Of a DNA stretch of 64,000 bases, positions 32,669-45,829 are shown piece after piece. Source of the stretch: Coniella vitis (taxonomy: Eukaryota > Ascomycota > Sordariomycetes > Diaporthales > Schizoparmaceae); assembly GCA_011317545.1 (NCBI GenBank), contig WUJK01000002.1:4464001-4528000 (forward strand), written 5' to 3'. The notes below the pieces were generated by a model. That model was not told where the DNA came from, did not search any database, and worked only from the letters and a program-made list of their open reading frames with translations. Made by a program: the position numbers and the translations under genes. Numbering within the stretch: the first letter of the stretch is position 1; the number at the start of each line of letters is the position of its first letter.

Positions 32669-35600
32669 GTTGAAGGAATTTTGTAGAAAGGAGGCAGTAA
32701 ATGTTGGTTATGGGGTGGCGATACTGACAAAGTAGTCCGACTGGAATGATTTGACTTGCCTCATAGGGCGTTGAAAGCTGGAAGACAGTGCTGTTATATA
32801 TATGTCCTTGATCGACGTTTGATCTGTCGACATAGAACGATGACGCCCAGTGGAACGTACGACACGCCCTCGGTTCAAGTTACGAGAAGCTTCAAGCCAA
32901 GATACTTGCCTCTCGAGCCTTGTGTGCAGTGATTTTCGATCTTCGACTTGCCGCCCCCAAAACAACCAACAAGTCCAGCTTGGGAGTTCCTGGCACTGCC
33001 ACAACGAGCCAGCTGTGAATCACACCAGCGAATGCCGTGGCACCCGTACATTTGGCGCCGCAGTACACAGACATGACGAGAGGAAACCACCAAGAGTTTG
33101 CTTGATGCATCGCCATGTGGTTTCACGGTTCTTTCGTGCCTGAGGAAGATGCCCCAGGTCAAAGAGGGGTACTGCTCCATTAGCCATCAACCGGTATTCT
33201 TCCTAGAAACGGCCAGGTCGAATCACGAGCCTCTCTTGATCGAAATCCGGCCTCTTGCCCCAAGCATCATGCAGCCACAGCCTTCTTGATACCCTGTCAA
33301 GCTGAATATAACGTGGCTATGCCTGCAAGTCTTTTTTTTTTTTGTTATTCTATTCCCAAGTCTGGGGCCTGTTTAGATACGCACTTCTAACCACTTTACC
33401 ACTGCACCTATGAGCCCATTTGTCACCGACAATACACATATTCTTTGCGTTAATCATGTGGAGTTCGAGTATCGTGGCAGCAAACATGATTCGCTCCTGT
33501 CAACAGTTGGCGACGGAGGCGTCTGTTATGACCTCAACACAAACGTTGGTTGCAACCATGTGTCGCATTCAAGGCTCGGAAGACCGAAGTCTATGCTTTT
33601 TATCTCCGCGCTGTCTGCCCCGGGACGCTTGGTTCTAAATGTCGAAGTTGTAAATATATAGAAGAAGCGTCGTACTTTAAAGAATGAGCACTCCCTTTGT
33701 TTCTGTGGTAGAACGGTAACAGCCTTTTATTTTGGCTCGTAGATATTTGAATCAAGGGACCGGGTCGCGTGTGAACCGATGATGGTATGAGGTGCCTTCT
33801 TGAATGCCGTTTATGATACTATATATTTTCTGTAGATAGCAAAGTCTTGTACATCAATCGGACTCCACGAAGATAGAAAGTCGATGCTGCTGCACTACGA
33901 GGACGAAAAAGAATATCTCTTTGTGTAGTTCCCGCGGCTGCTTTATATTCTTGACACTCTCACGCCAGCCGTTTCTTCACAAAACGCGAGGCCTCCCTTG
34001 TGTTCCACGATTTGCTCTTCTCGTGTGAATCATAACGGCCAATCAGGTTTCTTATATCTTATGGAGAGTGAGTCGTGCCTAGCCACCGGGGTATGCTGGA
34101 TTACAGACAACACAGCCAGCTCTCCGTTTGTGAATCTTATTTGTAGACGAATATCGGCATGTGATAGATCGTAAAGGTATGGGGTACCGCACGGATTTCA
34201 ATCTGCGGCACAACCATAGCAGAGTATTTTGATTTGGTATATAGATCAAGGTCTAGATGCACTTGGAGCTCCAAGATTGACATATGAACATGCAATATAT
34301 GGATATGATTGGCTCCAGATTCACTTCCAAGATGTTAGCTCTGGGAAACCCCTTCAATCCAATCAGGTCACAAGGCTGGGATCAATGCCTGCTATCAATG
34401 GCTGTACTGTTCCACAAGCGGCACCTGGATATCTAGGCGCGAGTCTTGGCTTCTGCTCTTATACTGCCAGACTGCGAAGTGGATTGATTGACCGTGCTCA
34501 GGGTGCTCGCTCCGCCTGTGTACTCCTTGCGTTCTAACAAGTCTGCCTTTTACATAACCCAATGTGAACCGTTTCACCTGGCTGTGGTCCTTGCACCGGC
34601 TACAACACCTTGCCTGAAAATAGAAGAAAAGGCAAAAAAAATACATCCAAAGACAGGAACTCCGGGGTATAGACCGGGCGAACGCCTGAAAAGATGTGGT
34701 GGAATTGAAGGCTGTCGCATAGCACTTGAGGCTGTCAATGTATAATTAGAAAACCACGATATATTCTGACCAATCAACCAAGCCCGCGTTACGCTAGAAC
34801 ATCTTTGAAACTTGACAAAAGAACTGCCTGTTCGTAGGGTCCGGGATGAATCCGCTCGGGGCTGCACATACAATAGTATCTTTTGGTTTTTCTTGGTCAT
34901 GAGTTCGTTCATACAAGCCCAGCCGAGGCTTGGAAAGCTGGCCGGACCAAGGCCACCGCGAACATATAATTTCCAAAAACTCCCCATCATCTGCCGACTA
35001 CATGGTCAAGCTTTCTCCCGTAAAGTTAGACTCTATTAAATGGAACGCTGCGGAAATTATTAGACGTTTGTTCGGCAAGTGTATACCGAACAAGGGGTTG
35101 AGGCTTAGCACAAATGCCTACGTACAGCGGAAAATTATCTACATGACCTCCGCCCACATTCCTTTGGCACCATGTCCCCGCGCCTCATTTACGACAGCAT
35201 CTCGTCTACATGGGACAATCGCTGTCCTGTCAAAGGAAAAAGGGGGGGGGGCAGCCTGCCTGTGCAGCCAATGAGGGGCGCATTACGGTCAAGGCGACGA
35301 GCAAGGTGTCGATGAAACAAAACTGTCCGAAAAGTGGACATTCGGCGGACCACCCTCTCATTTACTCTGATCGAGGGCATCCATCCACCATGGGAATCCA
35401 TTTGGCACGCTGCCCACACACGCGCCAGGTATACTATAAATGCTATAGTCGTTTGCTCACCCAGTGTCCAAGCAGGCTGCCATGACCGTCTTCACACAAT
35501 TACAGAACTAGAACTGCCCAGGTTGGCAGACACATTCTCTTTCTTATATCGGGTTTTTTTTTCCCTCGGCTAGCACGAGTACACATTCGTTGTAAAACCG

Positions 35601-35680
35601 GATCTCACACCCCTTTGTCCCCCCCCCCCTTTCAAATATCGTAACTTCATCCAGCATCGCACATACCACACTCCACCAAC
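32669..35680. other. Intergenic region, nothing firmly recognised
   Basis: Three kilobases between the divergent Cys-rich protein and eqolisin genes. Composition is moderately AT-rich and frames are short. A tRNA-like box A motif followed by an A run on the minus strand near 33327-33416 is discussed as a finding. Poly-G (35245-35253) and poly-C (35619-35628) runs lie near the eqolisin promoter. Confidence 0.5.
35435..35440 (+). promoter_or_regulatory. TATA-like element upstream of the eqolisin gene
   Basis: TATAAA lies about 245 nt before the eqolisin ATG, inside the near-palindromic ACTATAAATGCTATAGT. The leader that follows is CT- and CA-rich, usual for highly expressed fungal secreted proteins. 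Confidence 0.3.
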
Positions 35681-36780
35681 ATGAAGCTCTCCCTCGCCGT
35701 TATCACCTCTCTGGCTGCCCTCGCCTACGCGGCGCCCGCCCCCGCCTCCTCCGAGTCCAAGACCCCAGAGCGGGCTAACCTGGCGCTCCAGGCGCGCATG
35801 GGCCGCCACGCCCGTCTCATGGAGAAGAGAAAGGGTGGTGGTTCAGGAGGCTCTCACCGCCAGGGCAAGCAGCAGTCCACCACTACTTCGACCGTAGCCA
35901 GCGTCGCCAGCACTTCCTCGGCTGCCGCCGCAGCCACCTCGACGGCGGTGACGAAGCAGTCCTCGAGCAGCAACGACGAGTACAACGAGAACTGGGCCGG
36001 CGTGGTCGTCCAGGGCGACGAGGGCTCCGTCACGGGCGTGACGGGCACCTTCACGCTGCCCACGGTCAAGCAGCCGACGACGGGCGACCAGATCAACGCG
36101 ACGTACCACACGGCCTCGACGTGGATTGGCATCGATGGGTACAGCTGCGGCACTGGCCTCTGGCAGGCGGGTGTGGACGGAACGATTGATGACACGGGCA
36201 GTGTGACGTGGTATGCGTGGTATGAATGGTACCCTGCTGACACGGTTGCTATTGATCTGGGTGACCTGGCGACGGGCGATGTAAGTTTGCGGTTTTTTTT
36301 TCTTTTTTTCTTTTTTTTTTTTTTTCTTTCACTCACCTCTTCTCCCTCTCCCTCTTCCTCTTCCCCTTACTATGGACCTGCGCAAAAAAACAAAAAACAA
36401 AAAACAAAAAGCAAGAGGGCTAACTCCCCGTCTCCCAGGTGATCACGGTCAACGTCACGGCAAGCTCGACCACGTCGGGCGTGGTGACCATGTACAACGC
36501 GGCAAGCGGCACCACCTTCACCAAGGCGGTGACGTCTGACGACGAGCTGTGTCTGGCGGATGCCGAGTGGATCGAGGAGGACCTGGTGATTGACGACTCG
36601 ACGAACGAAGGGCTGGCCGACTTTGGCAGCGTCACGTTCACCGACGCGATTGCGACCACCAAGACCGGCACCATGTCTCCTGGGGACGACCCGATTTTCA
36701 TGGATATTGAGGACAGCGACAACACCCCTCTGACGTCCTCTTCCTCTTCTGGCAACAGTGTTACTATCAAGAGCCTTTAA
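35681..36780 (+). CDS. Secreted glutamic peptidase, eqolisin / aspergillopepsin II type (family G1)
   Basis: Two exons (35681-36280, 36439-36780) joined GD|VITVNVT encode 313 aa. A signal peptide (MKLSLAVITSLAALAYAAPA) is followed by a propeptide with a Kex2-like KR at 49-50 and a Ser/Thr/Ala-rich linker. The mature jelly-roll domain begins near NENWAGVVV (about 102-110). Catalytic Gln about 162 (GLWQAGVDG) and Glu about 243 (ADAEWIEED) are both present at the spacing typical of scytalidoglutamic peptidase. The enzyme degrades proteins outside the cell at acidic pH and resists pepstatin. The intron carries long T runs and a CAAAAAA-type repeat. Together with the S10 carboxypeptidase and the amino-acid permease it makes an acid-protein-digestion set, but the genes are not tightly clustered. 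Confidence 0.93.
36293..36412. repeat. Homopolymer T and AAAAAAC repeats within the eqolisin intron
   Basis: The 158-nt intron contains T runs (about 36293-36326), a CT-rich block and a CAAAAAA repeat (about 36384-36411). It is simple-sequence DNA without function that I can infer. Confidence 0.8.
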
Positions 36781-37319
36781 GTCTCTGTTGTGTGAGGATG
36801 AGTCGCACGCGTTGGGTTGGGGGATTTGGGGGGATTTGAAAAGCCTCTTTTGAATTCTGTATATATTACTCTGCCACATACTTTGGTATTGGTGTACAAA
36901 TGGATATACTCGCTTATGTGTGTCTGATGAATAACTGGCTAATCGTTCGTTCTCCATCTCTCATCGCGTGCAATGCTTAGACCTGCTCGGTTCCGCCAGT
37001 GGAAAGATTGATGAGCCTTTGGATCGATTAGTCCATATCTCTACCCCATAATTATACAATCCTCTGGTGTTTATTCTGGCCAGGGTTATTTCGATTCCAC
37101 AGTACTTTGGAGGCAGAAATAATACGGACGTCTACTCCCAGGAGCAAAGAAGACTATGCTGACTAAGATATAGTCACAGCCAGTCGTATAATTCTAGGTT
37201 ATATAAGCACTGAGCGCAACATTCAATGGTATTTTCAAGCACGTTGAAATCGTTATTAATGGATTTGCTATATAGCTACGTAGAAAACATTACACACTCT
37301 GTGCACACACTCCTCCCCG
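36781..37319. other. Convergent 3' intergenic region
   Basis: AT-rich DNA between the convergent eqolisin (+) and arabinofuranosidase (-) genes. It presumably carries both poly-A sites. No gene is seen. Confidence 0.6.
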
Positions 37320-39028
37320 TCAAGCAAAGCCCGTGTCAATCAGGAAGCTGACGTCGTTGGTGAAGGAGGTTGTAGAGTCAAAGGTGTGCACACCGCCGTT
37401 GCTTGCAGCGTAGAGCGACAGGTTGTAGTGGCGGAAGTATCTGGAGAGGAGTCGAGCCATCGTGTTAGTTAGTCAAACCAAAACAAGACGTTTTCGTGTC
37501 AATCTCATGTGATGGATATAAACGCACCGTGTTGGGTAGCCCCAGGCGCGAATCGAGTCGCCCTCGCCGTTCAGCCCGCTCTGGGGGCAAAAGGTGGCGT
37601 CCTCGGCAAACTGCTTGGTGCCGTCGTCCTCGTTGACGAGCAGGACAAAGTTGTCGTGGCGCAGGTAGTAGCCCGGCTGGTCGACCGACTCGAACGAGTA
37701 GCAGTTGCCGTCCCACAGCCCCGCGGCGACGGTCCAGCTGGCCTGCTCCTTGAGCGTGGTGCTGCTGCTCGACGAGACGACCTCGATGGCGACGGCGGTG
37801 CCGCTGTGCGCCACGTAGTAGCTCGTGTAGCCCGGGGTCGTGGCCTGCAGGGAGATGGCCGAGCCGACGGTGAGCGCCGTGCCGCTGGTCAGCGACGTCG
37901 TGGCGTACTTGGCGGCCACAATGTTGGCCTGCACGGCCGTCTCGGTGGCGTCGGTTGGGTAGCCCGAGGTGATGGCGCCCTCGTAGAATGTACCCTGGGC
38001 ACCTGTAGAGGCAAGAGTCCGATGTGAGTGAGCTGTGAGTGAGTGTGTGTGAAGGTGATACGGGCTGGCGTGGCAGGGAGAGGCTATAAAAAAAAGCAAA
38101 GAAAAAGAAATAATGACAGAAACGAACCGTTCGAGTTGTCGCCGCCAATACCCAGCAGCAGAGCACCCTCCTTCTTCATGGGATTGTATCCCGAGGGCCG
38201 CACACCGCTGTAGTACGTCGACAAAGCCCCCGAGGCGGCGTTGCCGCCCTTGATGGCCCACAGGTCCGGCTCGCCCTTGACAATCGCCGTGACAAAGCGG
38301 TAGGTGATGCTCGGGTCGGCCGCGTTCTCGGCCGCGCTCTCGCCCGAGAAGAGGCCGTTCTCGAGATCGGCCATGATCCACGGCCCGCTGCCCGCGCCGG
38401 TGCCCCACACCGTCTCGGTGCCGAAGTAGATGGCCTCCATGTGCGCGTCGCCCGTGTCCGTGTTGCTCGTCTCGGCGTTGCCGTAGTCGAAGCAGCACCC
38501 GCTGTTGTAGTGCGTGCCGTCCAGCACGGCGTACATGCCCTGCGCCGTGTCGCCCGTCGCCGTGTCGACCGCGTCGTCGTTGCGGTAGCCCGTGCCCGGC
38601 GAGACGAAGACGCCGTAGGCCTTGGACCCGTTGAGCGCCACGGGCGCGCCGATGGCGCTGGCGAGGTTGTCGTAGCCGTCGACGTCCGGGCCGTCGAAGG
38701 CGCCCGGCGGCGCCTGCGTCAGGTGGTTCGTGTGGCCCGACTGGTCGTAGATGACGGTGATGAGGCACGTCGTGCCCGCGCAAAACGAGTCCTGCGCCGC
38801 GGCGTTGGCGACGCCGCCGGCCGCGACGGGCGCGATCGCGAGGTACGCGCTGTCCGAGGCGCGCTGGATCTGGTACAGGTCGCCCGTGTACGCGGCGTAC
38901 AGCGCGCGCGTGGTGCTGTGGGCGGCGATGCAGGGCGTGCCGCCCGAGGCGTAGATGTCGCAGGGTCCGGTGGCCGACACGCGCGCGACGGCGGCGAGCA
39001 GGCCGAGGATGATGGCTCGGGAGAACAT
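37320..39028 (-). CDS. abfB: Alpha-L-arabinofuranosidase B, GH54 with C-terminal CBM42
   Basis: Three exons (38128-39028, 37528-38002, 37320-37440) encode about 498 aa, matching the roughly 500-aa length of fungal AbfB. A signal peptide (MFSRAIILGLLAAVARVSA) is followed by GPCDIYASGGTPCIAAHSTT, the conserved GH54 start. Catalytic residues are placed by family motif: Glu about 223 in IMADLENGLFSG (nucleophile) and Asp about 297 in LGIGGDNSNG (acid/base). Cys-Cys in NSGCCFDYG is the family's unusual vicinal disulfide. The C-terminal CBM42 beta-trefoil shows repeats with the AEDATFCPQSG and SIRAWGYPTRYFRHYN motifs. The secreted enzyme releases arabinose from arabinan and arabinoxylan of plant walls. 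GC-rich coding DNA gives long false frames on both strands. Confidence 0.96.
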
Positions 39029-41271
39029 GGCTCAGGGGGGGATTCAACAAGATGACAAGAGAAGACGACCGAGCAAGTATACTGAGCTGGTCAGCCAAGG
39101 CTCTGGACCGTACGCTGGAAGGCGGAACTGCACCGAGGACGCTGAGACGAGGTCGGGATGAGCCATGATAGCTGGTGGTGTCCGAGGGCGGTCAATATAT
39201 AAGCCCAGCGCCAAACCACCAGCGCCAGAAGCATCCCTCTGCTTTCTGAGCGCGAGTATAGCATCGACCTTGGAGCCTATGACAACCTGGGCGTGGAGGA
39301 GCGCACTCTGGCACGCGCCCCTCTCGGAAAGCGTGCCATGGATTCCACCAATGATGCCCCAGTCCACGATGGTTCGCAGGCTCTCGTTGCCAGCCACTCT
39401 TGAGGGTAGGATTGGATTGCCCGGCGCATTGTGACAAGCGGGACACCCAGCCACCGCGGCGCCGTGGGCTCCTCCTGCCACACAGCACAGCTCCAGGGCC
39501 AAGAGGAGGGCCAAGCCGAGGTTCGGATATGCATGTCCAGAAACCTTGGAAGGCTGGCTGTGGGCAAGCACAGGTGGGGGCGTTAGCCGCACGAGTCAAA
39601 GGGACGGCGGCCCCTCGGTGAGCGCTGGCCGTGGGTTTGGCTGTCGTCGTTGTCGTCGTGGAGACCATCCCGCGGCTTCAAGCAGCAGGAGGAGGAGGAT
39701 GACGAGGAGGTCGGTGGCTTGCCCGCCTCGGCACATTGCCAGTTTCCCCGGAGCGGGACGTCCCGGAGCCCGAAAGTGGTCTGTCTGCCAGGCAGGGGGC
39801 TTGTTGGCTCGAGAACTCGGCTGTGGTTTTTCCAAATATCCACAGGTGGTTGACTGCGTATCCTGTGTAGAGCATGATTCGGCCATACCAAATCAACACA
39901 AGAAGACAGGACAGCCTCGCCATTCATCTAGGATGGCCTGGCTTCGTGGATAGCACACTGTATCGTGTCTGTATCCTAGGACCATCACTGGGAAAAGCAG
40001 CCAACTACAAATCCACCACGTAGTATCCAAGACAACCTGATCATGGCTGAAAGCAGTCTTGACATGATCTACAGCCCGATACAACAGATTTCCCGCCTTT
40101 CCACGTCTGACAAGCACAACATCTGATCGAGCACGCTCGCCCCAACAGGGCCGGCAAAGATATTCTCCTGCAAAGACCCGCACTCCCAACCGTGATTGGA
40201 GGGCTTCCAAGCCCACTACAACCCTGCCGATGTTTTCGGGAAGGTCATTTCCCCGGACAGAGAGGATGCGATCGTCTTGTGGGGGGATCGACGATGAACT
40301 GTCGCCCTGCAAGGGACGCAAACATACAGTATGAACGCGCAGGTCGGGCATCCAAAAACCCCCAGAACTGTCATGTGCCAGCAGAAACGCTTAAATCGTG
40401 CCTGCAGGAAACGCCACGTTCACCAGAGGAAACAAAAGAGCAGGCGGGCTGTATGGTTGTAGCGTAGCAGTGATGAGAGACGGAATATCATTGCCACGAA
40501 CAAGAACATACTTTTTGGACCTGTAGAAGCGCACGAACGACGAGACGTGGCAGAGAGGGTCCCTCGTCAGTTTCTGGATCCCCCCCCCCTTTTCCCCCTC
40601 AACAATATGCCAGCAAAGCGGCCAAGAAAAAAAAGAAAGACATCATGGCGGTGCGAGCCAAGTCGGCACCGTGTCCGGGGCCCCCTCACTCCCACCAATG
40701 TACCCCGCGATCGTTCTCGGAAATATGCCCAAGAGCTAGCCGATCGCATGCTCTGGCAGGCTGGGGACGTGTGCGGTCCAGCAATCTTGTTTTTGTTCCT
40801 TGATCGTACATAATGATGGGTACCGCGCAGTGTTGGTGCAGTTTGTTATATATTTTCTTTTTTTTTTGGACACGAGGAGACGAGACTCTCTCTTCTTACT
40901 ATATTCAACATCTTGCTCACAAAATATCCTAGACGGCAGTTGATCAATTGGCCAAAGCGGCCTGCATTTGATCCTACGAGGCTGTACGTGCATCGTCGGG
41001 TAAGAGTGAGTGTTGCCAAAACCATTGAAGCCACAGCCCATTCCATCACAGAGTCGTTGGTTTGGGTGAAAATGCTGCTTTGACAAGAATTATATTCATA
41101 TATTGCCTGGGTATCTCTTCTGTTTTTGGTTTTCGAGTATATACGCTTCTCCTATGAGAACTGGTTTGCTTCTCTTGTTCTTCTTTTTCTGTTTGCTTTT
41201 CCCCCTATCCAACTCCCAACAAAAGCCGTGGTATACACATTGCGGGTGTCCATTTCTTGTTCCTTTCCCTT
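39029..41271. other. Intergenic region, nothing recognised
   Basis: Contains the abfB promoter and the 3' flank of the amino-acid permease. A 152-codon minus-strand frame near 39.9-40.35 kb is open but shows no family feature or splice support, so I do not call it. Poly-C runs occur near 40579-40588. Confidence 0.5.
39195..39202 (-). promoter_or_regulatory. TATA-like element upstream of abfB
   Basis: A TATATA sequence lies about 165 nt upstream of the arabinofuranosidase ATG in the correct orientation. I did not find a clear cluster of xylanase-regulator sites beside it. Confidence 0.3.
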
Positions 41272-43342
41272 TCACTCACTCTTTTGCTCATCCCTCAGGT
41301 GCCTCTTGAACCCAAACACCTGCGCAATCTCCGTCCAGAAGCCCAGCGGCTCGTTGAGAAACGTCGCCTCGTACGCCTCCACCGTCGGCCGGTCCCACAC
41401 GAGATCGGCCTCGAGGGCGCCGACGAGCCTGGTCCGGTGGACCGCTTTCCACCCGACATACAGCACCGGCGCGAGGATCAGCAGCGTGTAGTAGGTGAAG
41501 AAGGAGGCCACGTCCCAGGGGACGAAGCTCGAGTAGCCGTAGAAGAGGACGACGAGGGTCAGGAAGACCAGCGCGATCCAGGTGCCGTAGGGCTGGAAGC
41601 GCGCGTAGTAGGGGAAGCGGGAGCGGTCGACGCCCTGGGCGGCGCACGCGCGGTGGAAGAAGAGGTAGGTGATGCACATGATGATGTAGTCGATGATGCC
41701 GCCGGCGGTGATGAGGTTCACGAGCCAGGTCAGGACCGTGTTGGAGCTCTTGGAGAGCTGCAGGAAGGACAGGAAGGGGAAGCACATGACGAGGGCGAAG
41801 GCGTAGACGGGCAGCCCGCGCTTGGTGCACTTGCGGAAGAGGCGCGGCGCGCGGCCTTCGAGAGCCATGCCGTACAGGCTGCGTGTCGCGGCATAGGTGT
41901 AGGTGTTGCCGGCGGAAAAGATGCTGGTGAGCATGAGGGCGTTGGTGATGTGAGGCAGCACGCCAATGCCCATGTTCTTCCTGCGAGTGCGGGACAAAGG
42001 GGAAACAACAACGAGGTTAGTGGATGGGTAATACAATATCTACAGCACAGAGTCACAGCCAGATTTTCATGGGAGCAGCAGCACCGACGGTGGAGACGAC
42101 ATACATGGCAATCACATAGGGAGAGGCGGCAGCAGTCCCACTGCCTCCCGTGGTGCCCTCCATGATACCGGCGAGGGTAGGGTCATTGTAGGGAATGACA
42201 ATGCCAACGCACAGGGCACCGAGGATGAAGAAGAGGCCAAACCGCCAGTAGACAGTCTTGAAGGCCGTCTTGATGTAGATGGACGGGCGCTTCGCTTCGG
42301 CCGAGACCATGGAGATGTATTCGGGCCCGACAATGGTAAACGAGGCCGACCAGAGCGCGGCCAGGAAGCCTTCGAAGCGGCCGAGGTTGCCGGTGTTCAT
42401 GTGCTCGCGGAACGCACCGGGGTCGCTCCAGTATCGGAAGCCGTAGGCATCGTGTTGAGGGTTGCCGCCGCACATGGTCACGAGAGTGAAGGCAAACAGC
42501 ATAAAGATCAGAATGACCTTGCCGCTGGACAGCCAGAACTCGGCCTCACCGTAGGCTCGGACAGCGAGACCATTCAGAGCACTATAGTGATATCACGGGC
42601 AAAAGTTCAGTGATTGGTTCCACAACAACGACCGGGACGGAAAAAGATGGCAGCAGGAGGAGGAGGAGGACCGGGCAGGGAAAAGCGGCAGGGTCGGAGC
42701 CGAATGCGTCTACCATCAGATGCCCTTGCGCGCGGACATGCGTGTTCAAATCAAGCGCACAGGTGGGAAAGAAAAAAAAAAACAAGAGGAAAGGGTCCGG
42801 CATTGGCAGGCAGATGGGAAAAGAGGAGCACGAGAGTCTCACGCATAAAGCACAATGCAGGCTGCACAAATAGCACCGGCAGGAACATTATCACTCCAGA
42901 AGCTCAAGACCTCGTTGAGGGCCGTGATCTCGAACGGAATCAGCAGGGCTTCGTAGAGGAAAAAGTTCCAGCCCGCAGCAAAGCCGAGGGCGTCGTCGCA
43001 CCACTTGCCCGCCATGCGAATAAACCCGCCGGAAACAGGGTGAAGAGTGGCCATCTCGGCGATGGAGTTGTTGACCAGACCCAGCATGCAGCTGTAGAGG
43101 AGGTAAGCCAGAAGCAGACTGCCCGGGCCGCCGTTGTACAGACCGGTGCCGATGCTGATAAAGAGCGCCGTTCCAATAGAGCCGCCAATGGCGAGCAGCT
43201 GGATCTGGCGGTTGGCCAGGCGGCGCTGAAGGCCATCTGCATTGCCATTGATGAGCTCGACGGCGCCTTCGCCCTCAAACGGCGAAACGCGCTCGATGTC
43301 CGTGTCGTCGTAGCCGACCTTTTTCGTCCCGTCACTCGTCAT
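41272..43342 (-). CDS. Amino-acid permease (yeast amino-acid transporter family, APC superfamily)
   Basis: Three exons (42843-43342, 42057-42581, 41272-41980) encode about 577 aa, normal for YAT permeases. The cytoplasmic N-terminus (MTSDGTKKVGYDDTDIERVS) leads to the hallmark first helix region LQRRLANRQIQLLAIGGSIGTALFISIGTGL. Later signatures include SIAEMATLHPVSGGFIRMAG, SASFTIVGPEYISMVSAEAKRPSIYIKTAFKTVYWRF and FSAGNTYTYAATRSLYGMALEGRAP. Twelve membrane helices are expected, and the C-terminus VFGFKRHLRDEQKSE is cytoplasmic. It is a plasma-membrane proton symporter for amino acids, and the substrate range cannot be read from sequence. The start was chosen at MTSDG because the upstream reading (rich in Leu, then Ser/Pro) is not typical. 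The long opposite-strand frames are shadows. Confidence 0.94.
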
Positions 43343-45829
43343 GCTGGCGGTGGCGACGGAGGAAGGATGCCTCGTGGCCGGGCAAAGGGCGGCGAGAAGG
43401 GTCACCGAGGGCGCGTAGTTGGGCACAGGTACGGTCAGTCCAGAAGAGGGTTTCCAGCCCTCGACAGATACTGGTGGAGAGGAACGACAAAGGTGAGGTG
43501 AGGTCAGGTGAGCGTGGCCAGAGAGAAGGAGGAGGAGGAGGTGCAGTTCGAGGTCCAAAGTGATCATCACAACCCGGCCGGGGGGTGGGGAGGCGACGTC
43601 TTATACACAGAGCCGGAAGCGAGCGTACTCTGTACTGTGTAGGGCCATTGATCCTATCTAATCTCTTTTTTCTTTCTTTGCTTTTTACCAAGTCTCATGG
43701 AGGAAGCCGTATCCTTGGTCGTGGGCGATGGTTCTTGGTGGTAATGGTGGCGGTGGACTGCTGGTGGCACTGCTGTGGTGGTGGTGCTGCTGCTAGAGAA
43801 CCCCTGCTAGAACCCGCCCGCACCCTGCTAAATCAGCAGGGCTCCTCCCCCACTCCAAGGGTGCCGTTTCCCCCCATCAGGGCCCCCGCAGGCGCTGCCG
43901 TTCAAGCCAGGCGAGCCAGGCTACCCTGGTTCGCTGTATGGCGCCAACCAACTACAGGCCGTTCTCTAGGGCAGCGTTGACAAGGTGCTGGCTACCGACA
44001 AGTAAGGGCCCCCGGCCCGCTACTGCGCTGCAAGGCCGAGAAGAGCCCGCAGCGGCAAGACGTGGGATTGTTAGCAGGTCGCCCTTCTGAAAGTTTAGGG
44101 CTTTTGGGGGGCCACGGCAGCGTGGCTTGGGGGAGTAGTACCCCGCTGCAAGGGCTGTCTGATATCAAAAGATAGAAAGGTGATAACACCAACCACAGCA
44201 CCAAGCCACTGTCTACTACTTATGTGCTGTCAAGCATCTTGACACTACCACCAACACAACCCATCTGAAATGGAGCACAGCTGGAGCGGAGCAAAAGTTG
44301 GAACACCATTACATAGTAGCCCACCACTGGAGAGTTACTGGAGAATACTGGAGCCTTGCAAAGCCTTGACACCACGCGTTCCAATACAACCAAGACTTCT
44401 GCGGGGGGGATTTCCACAGCAGACTCCATCGCGGCGTGTTTGACTGGCTGCAAATCCAGTAGGACTGTTGGCTGCCCTGGCTGCCCTGGCTGGCTTGCCG
44501 AGAGCCCACAGCAGTGCTGCAGCATCCATGGAGAGGGATTCGAATGACGCACTGCCAAGGAAAGCAAGCCCCAATCAGCGGCGGTGTTGGCTCGCTCCTG
44601 GACTCCGTTTTGGCTCCGCTGCAGGGACGGGGCCTGCTTGGGCTTACATAGTACTCATTGTATGTGTACGTAATACTCTGTATTCAAGTCATTGAGTTCC
44701 TGCACACCACGCCAGGCTGGTACATAAGAAGACAAGACCCTTTGCTACAAGACATGCGAGTGGTAGTGGTTGTAACTGGAAATGATAGTGATGCTGTTCG
44801 TCTTTCTGCCTGTTGCGGGTGTGACCATGGCTATCTTCAACAGGGACGTGGTGAGAATCCACAAGACTGACAGACCGACTGGGGAAAATCAAAAACAATT
44901 TGAATGCACAATAGACGGAGCCTGGCTTGGCTGGCATAATATTGTAGTCAGACTTCTTCACCTTCATTCTCAGCAGAAACGCACGGAAAACTAGTGGACA
45001 GTCAGGAGTGTACTGGCCGCGAGAGTCTGGAGCCATCAACTGACTGCGCGTGTGGCTGCTTTGGTCTACTTGAGAGGTGCTCGGCAATATTGCTGAGTGA
45101 CAGTCTTGTTCATTGTAGAGATATTAAGACTGTGCTATGTAGACATACTTCCAAGGTTCACAGCCAATTAGAGTACACAATGTTGATAGATAACGAGGGG
45201 CAAAGTCCGCATTCGACATGCCCTGGACAACTCAAACCCAACCAACCTGTGGCCACTCACTCTGCAAGTCACAAGACCAAGGAAACATCACCACAAGTAT
45301 TTCCTCTGCTTGGATCGAACAAGTCTGTATGTTTTGATGACCTGACCAAGTGGTGTGGTCCAGAGATGCCCGTGTGCCTTATCTAAGCAGCAGCGCAGGT
45401 CGAGGCACACCAAGAGCACACGACCCCGTATGGGCGTGCCAAAAGAAAAAGAGAAAACAAAAAGCACAGCACATATCCAAAAGTTAAGCGTCACTCGACC
45501 CTCTCTCGGACACTTTTCGGAATTGGTCATGCGGCTATGTGCCAAAGATGGCACCTTTTTTCGGGGGGGGGGGGGCATTTGCCTATCTAATCTGATGTGG
45601 GCATTCCATATGGTTCACCGTGATATAATAAAGTAAACGGGTTCACAGATAATCAAAACATACAAATCATCCATACAGAAAAGGGGGGCTGAGCCCACCG
45701 ATTGTTGTCTATGTAAAAGGTATATTCTAGTTCTATCGCTCTCTCTATTCCTCACTCTTCCTTTGTCTATCATCAAAGAGGAAGAAGAAAAACAAAGCAA
45801 GCACACTACACGCTCTCAACACGGGATGT
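43343..45829. other. Intergenic region, nothing recognised
   Basis: About 2.5 kb upstream of the permease and downstream of the GH17 gene. Two TACATAGTA copies lie at 44310 and 44645. There are GGT/TGG-rich repeats near 43736-43795 and a poly-G run at 45565-45574. No coding potential beyond short frames. Confidence 0.5.

Noticed and set aside
37473..39098. 541-codon Arg/His-rich minus-strand frame and opposite plus-strand frames over the GH54 gene
   Set aside because: Composition is that of an out-of-phase reading of abfB, whose own frame carries all family motifs.
39893..40351. 152-codon minus-strand frame
   Set aside because: Open but without recognisable domain, signal peptide or intron partner. 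Chance cannot be excluded, so it was not called.
41257..42165. 302-codon plus-strand frame
   Set aside because: Antisense shadow of the amino-acid permease.
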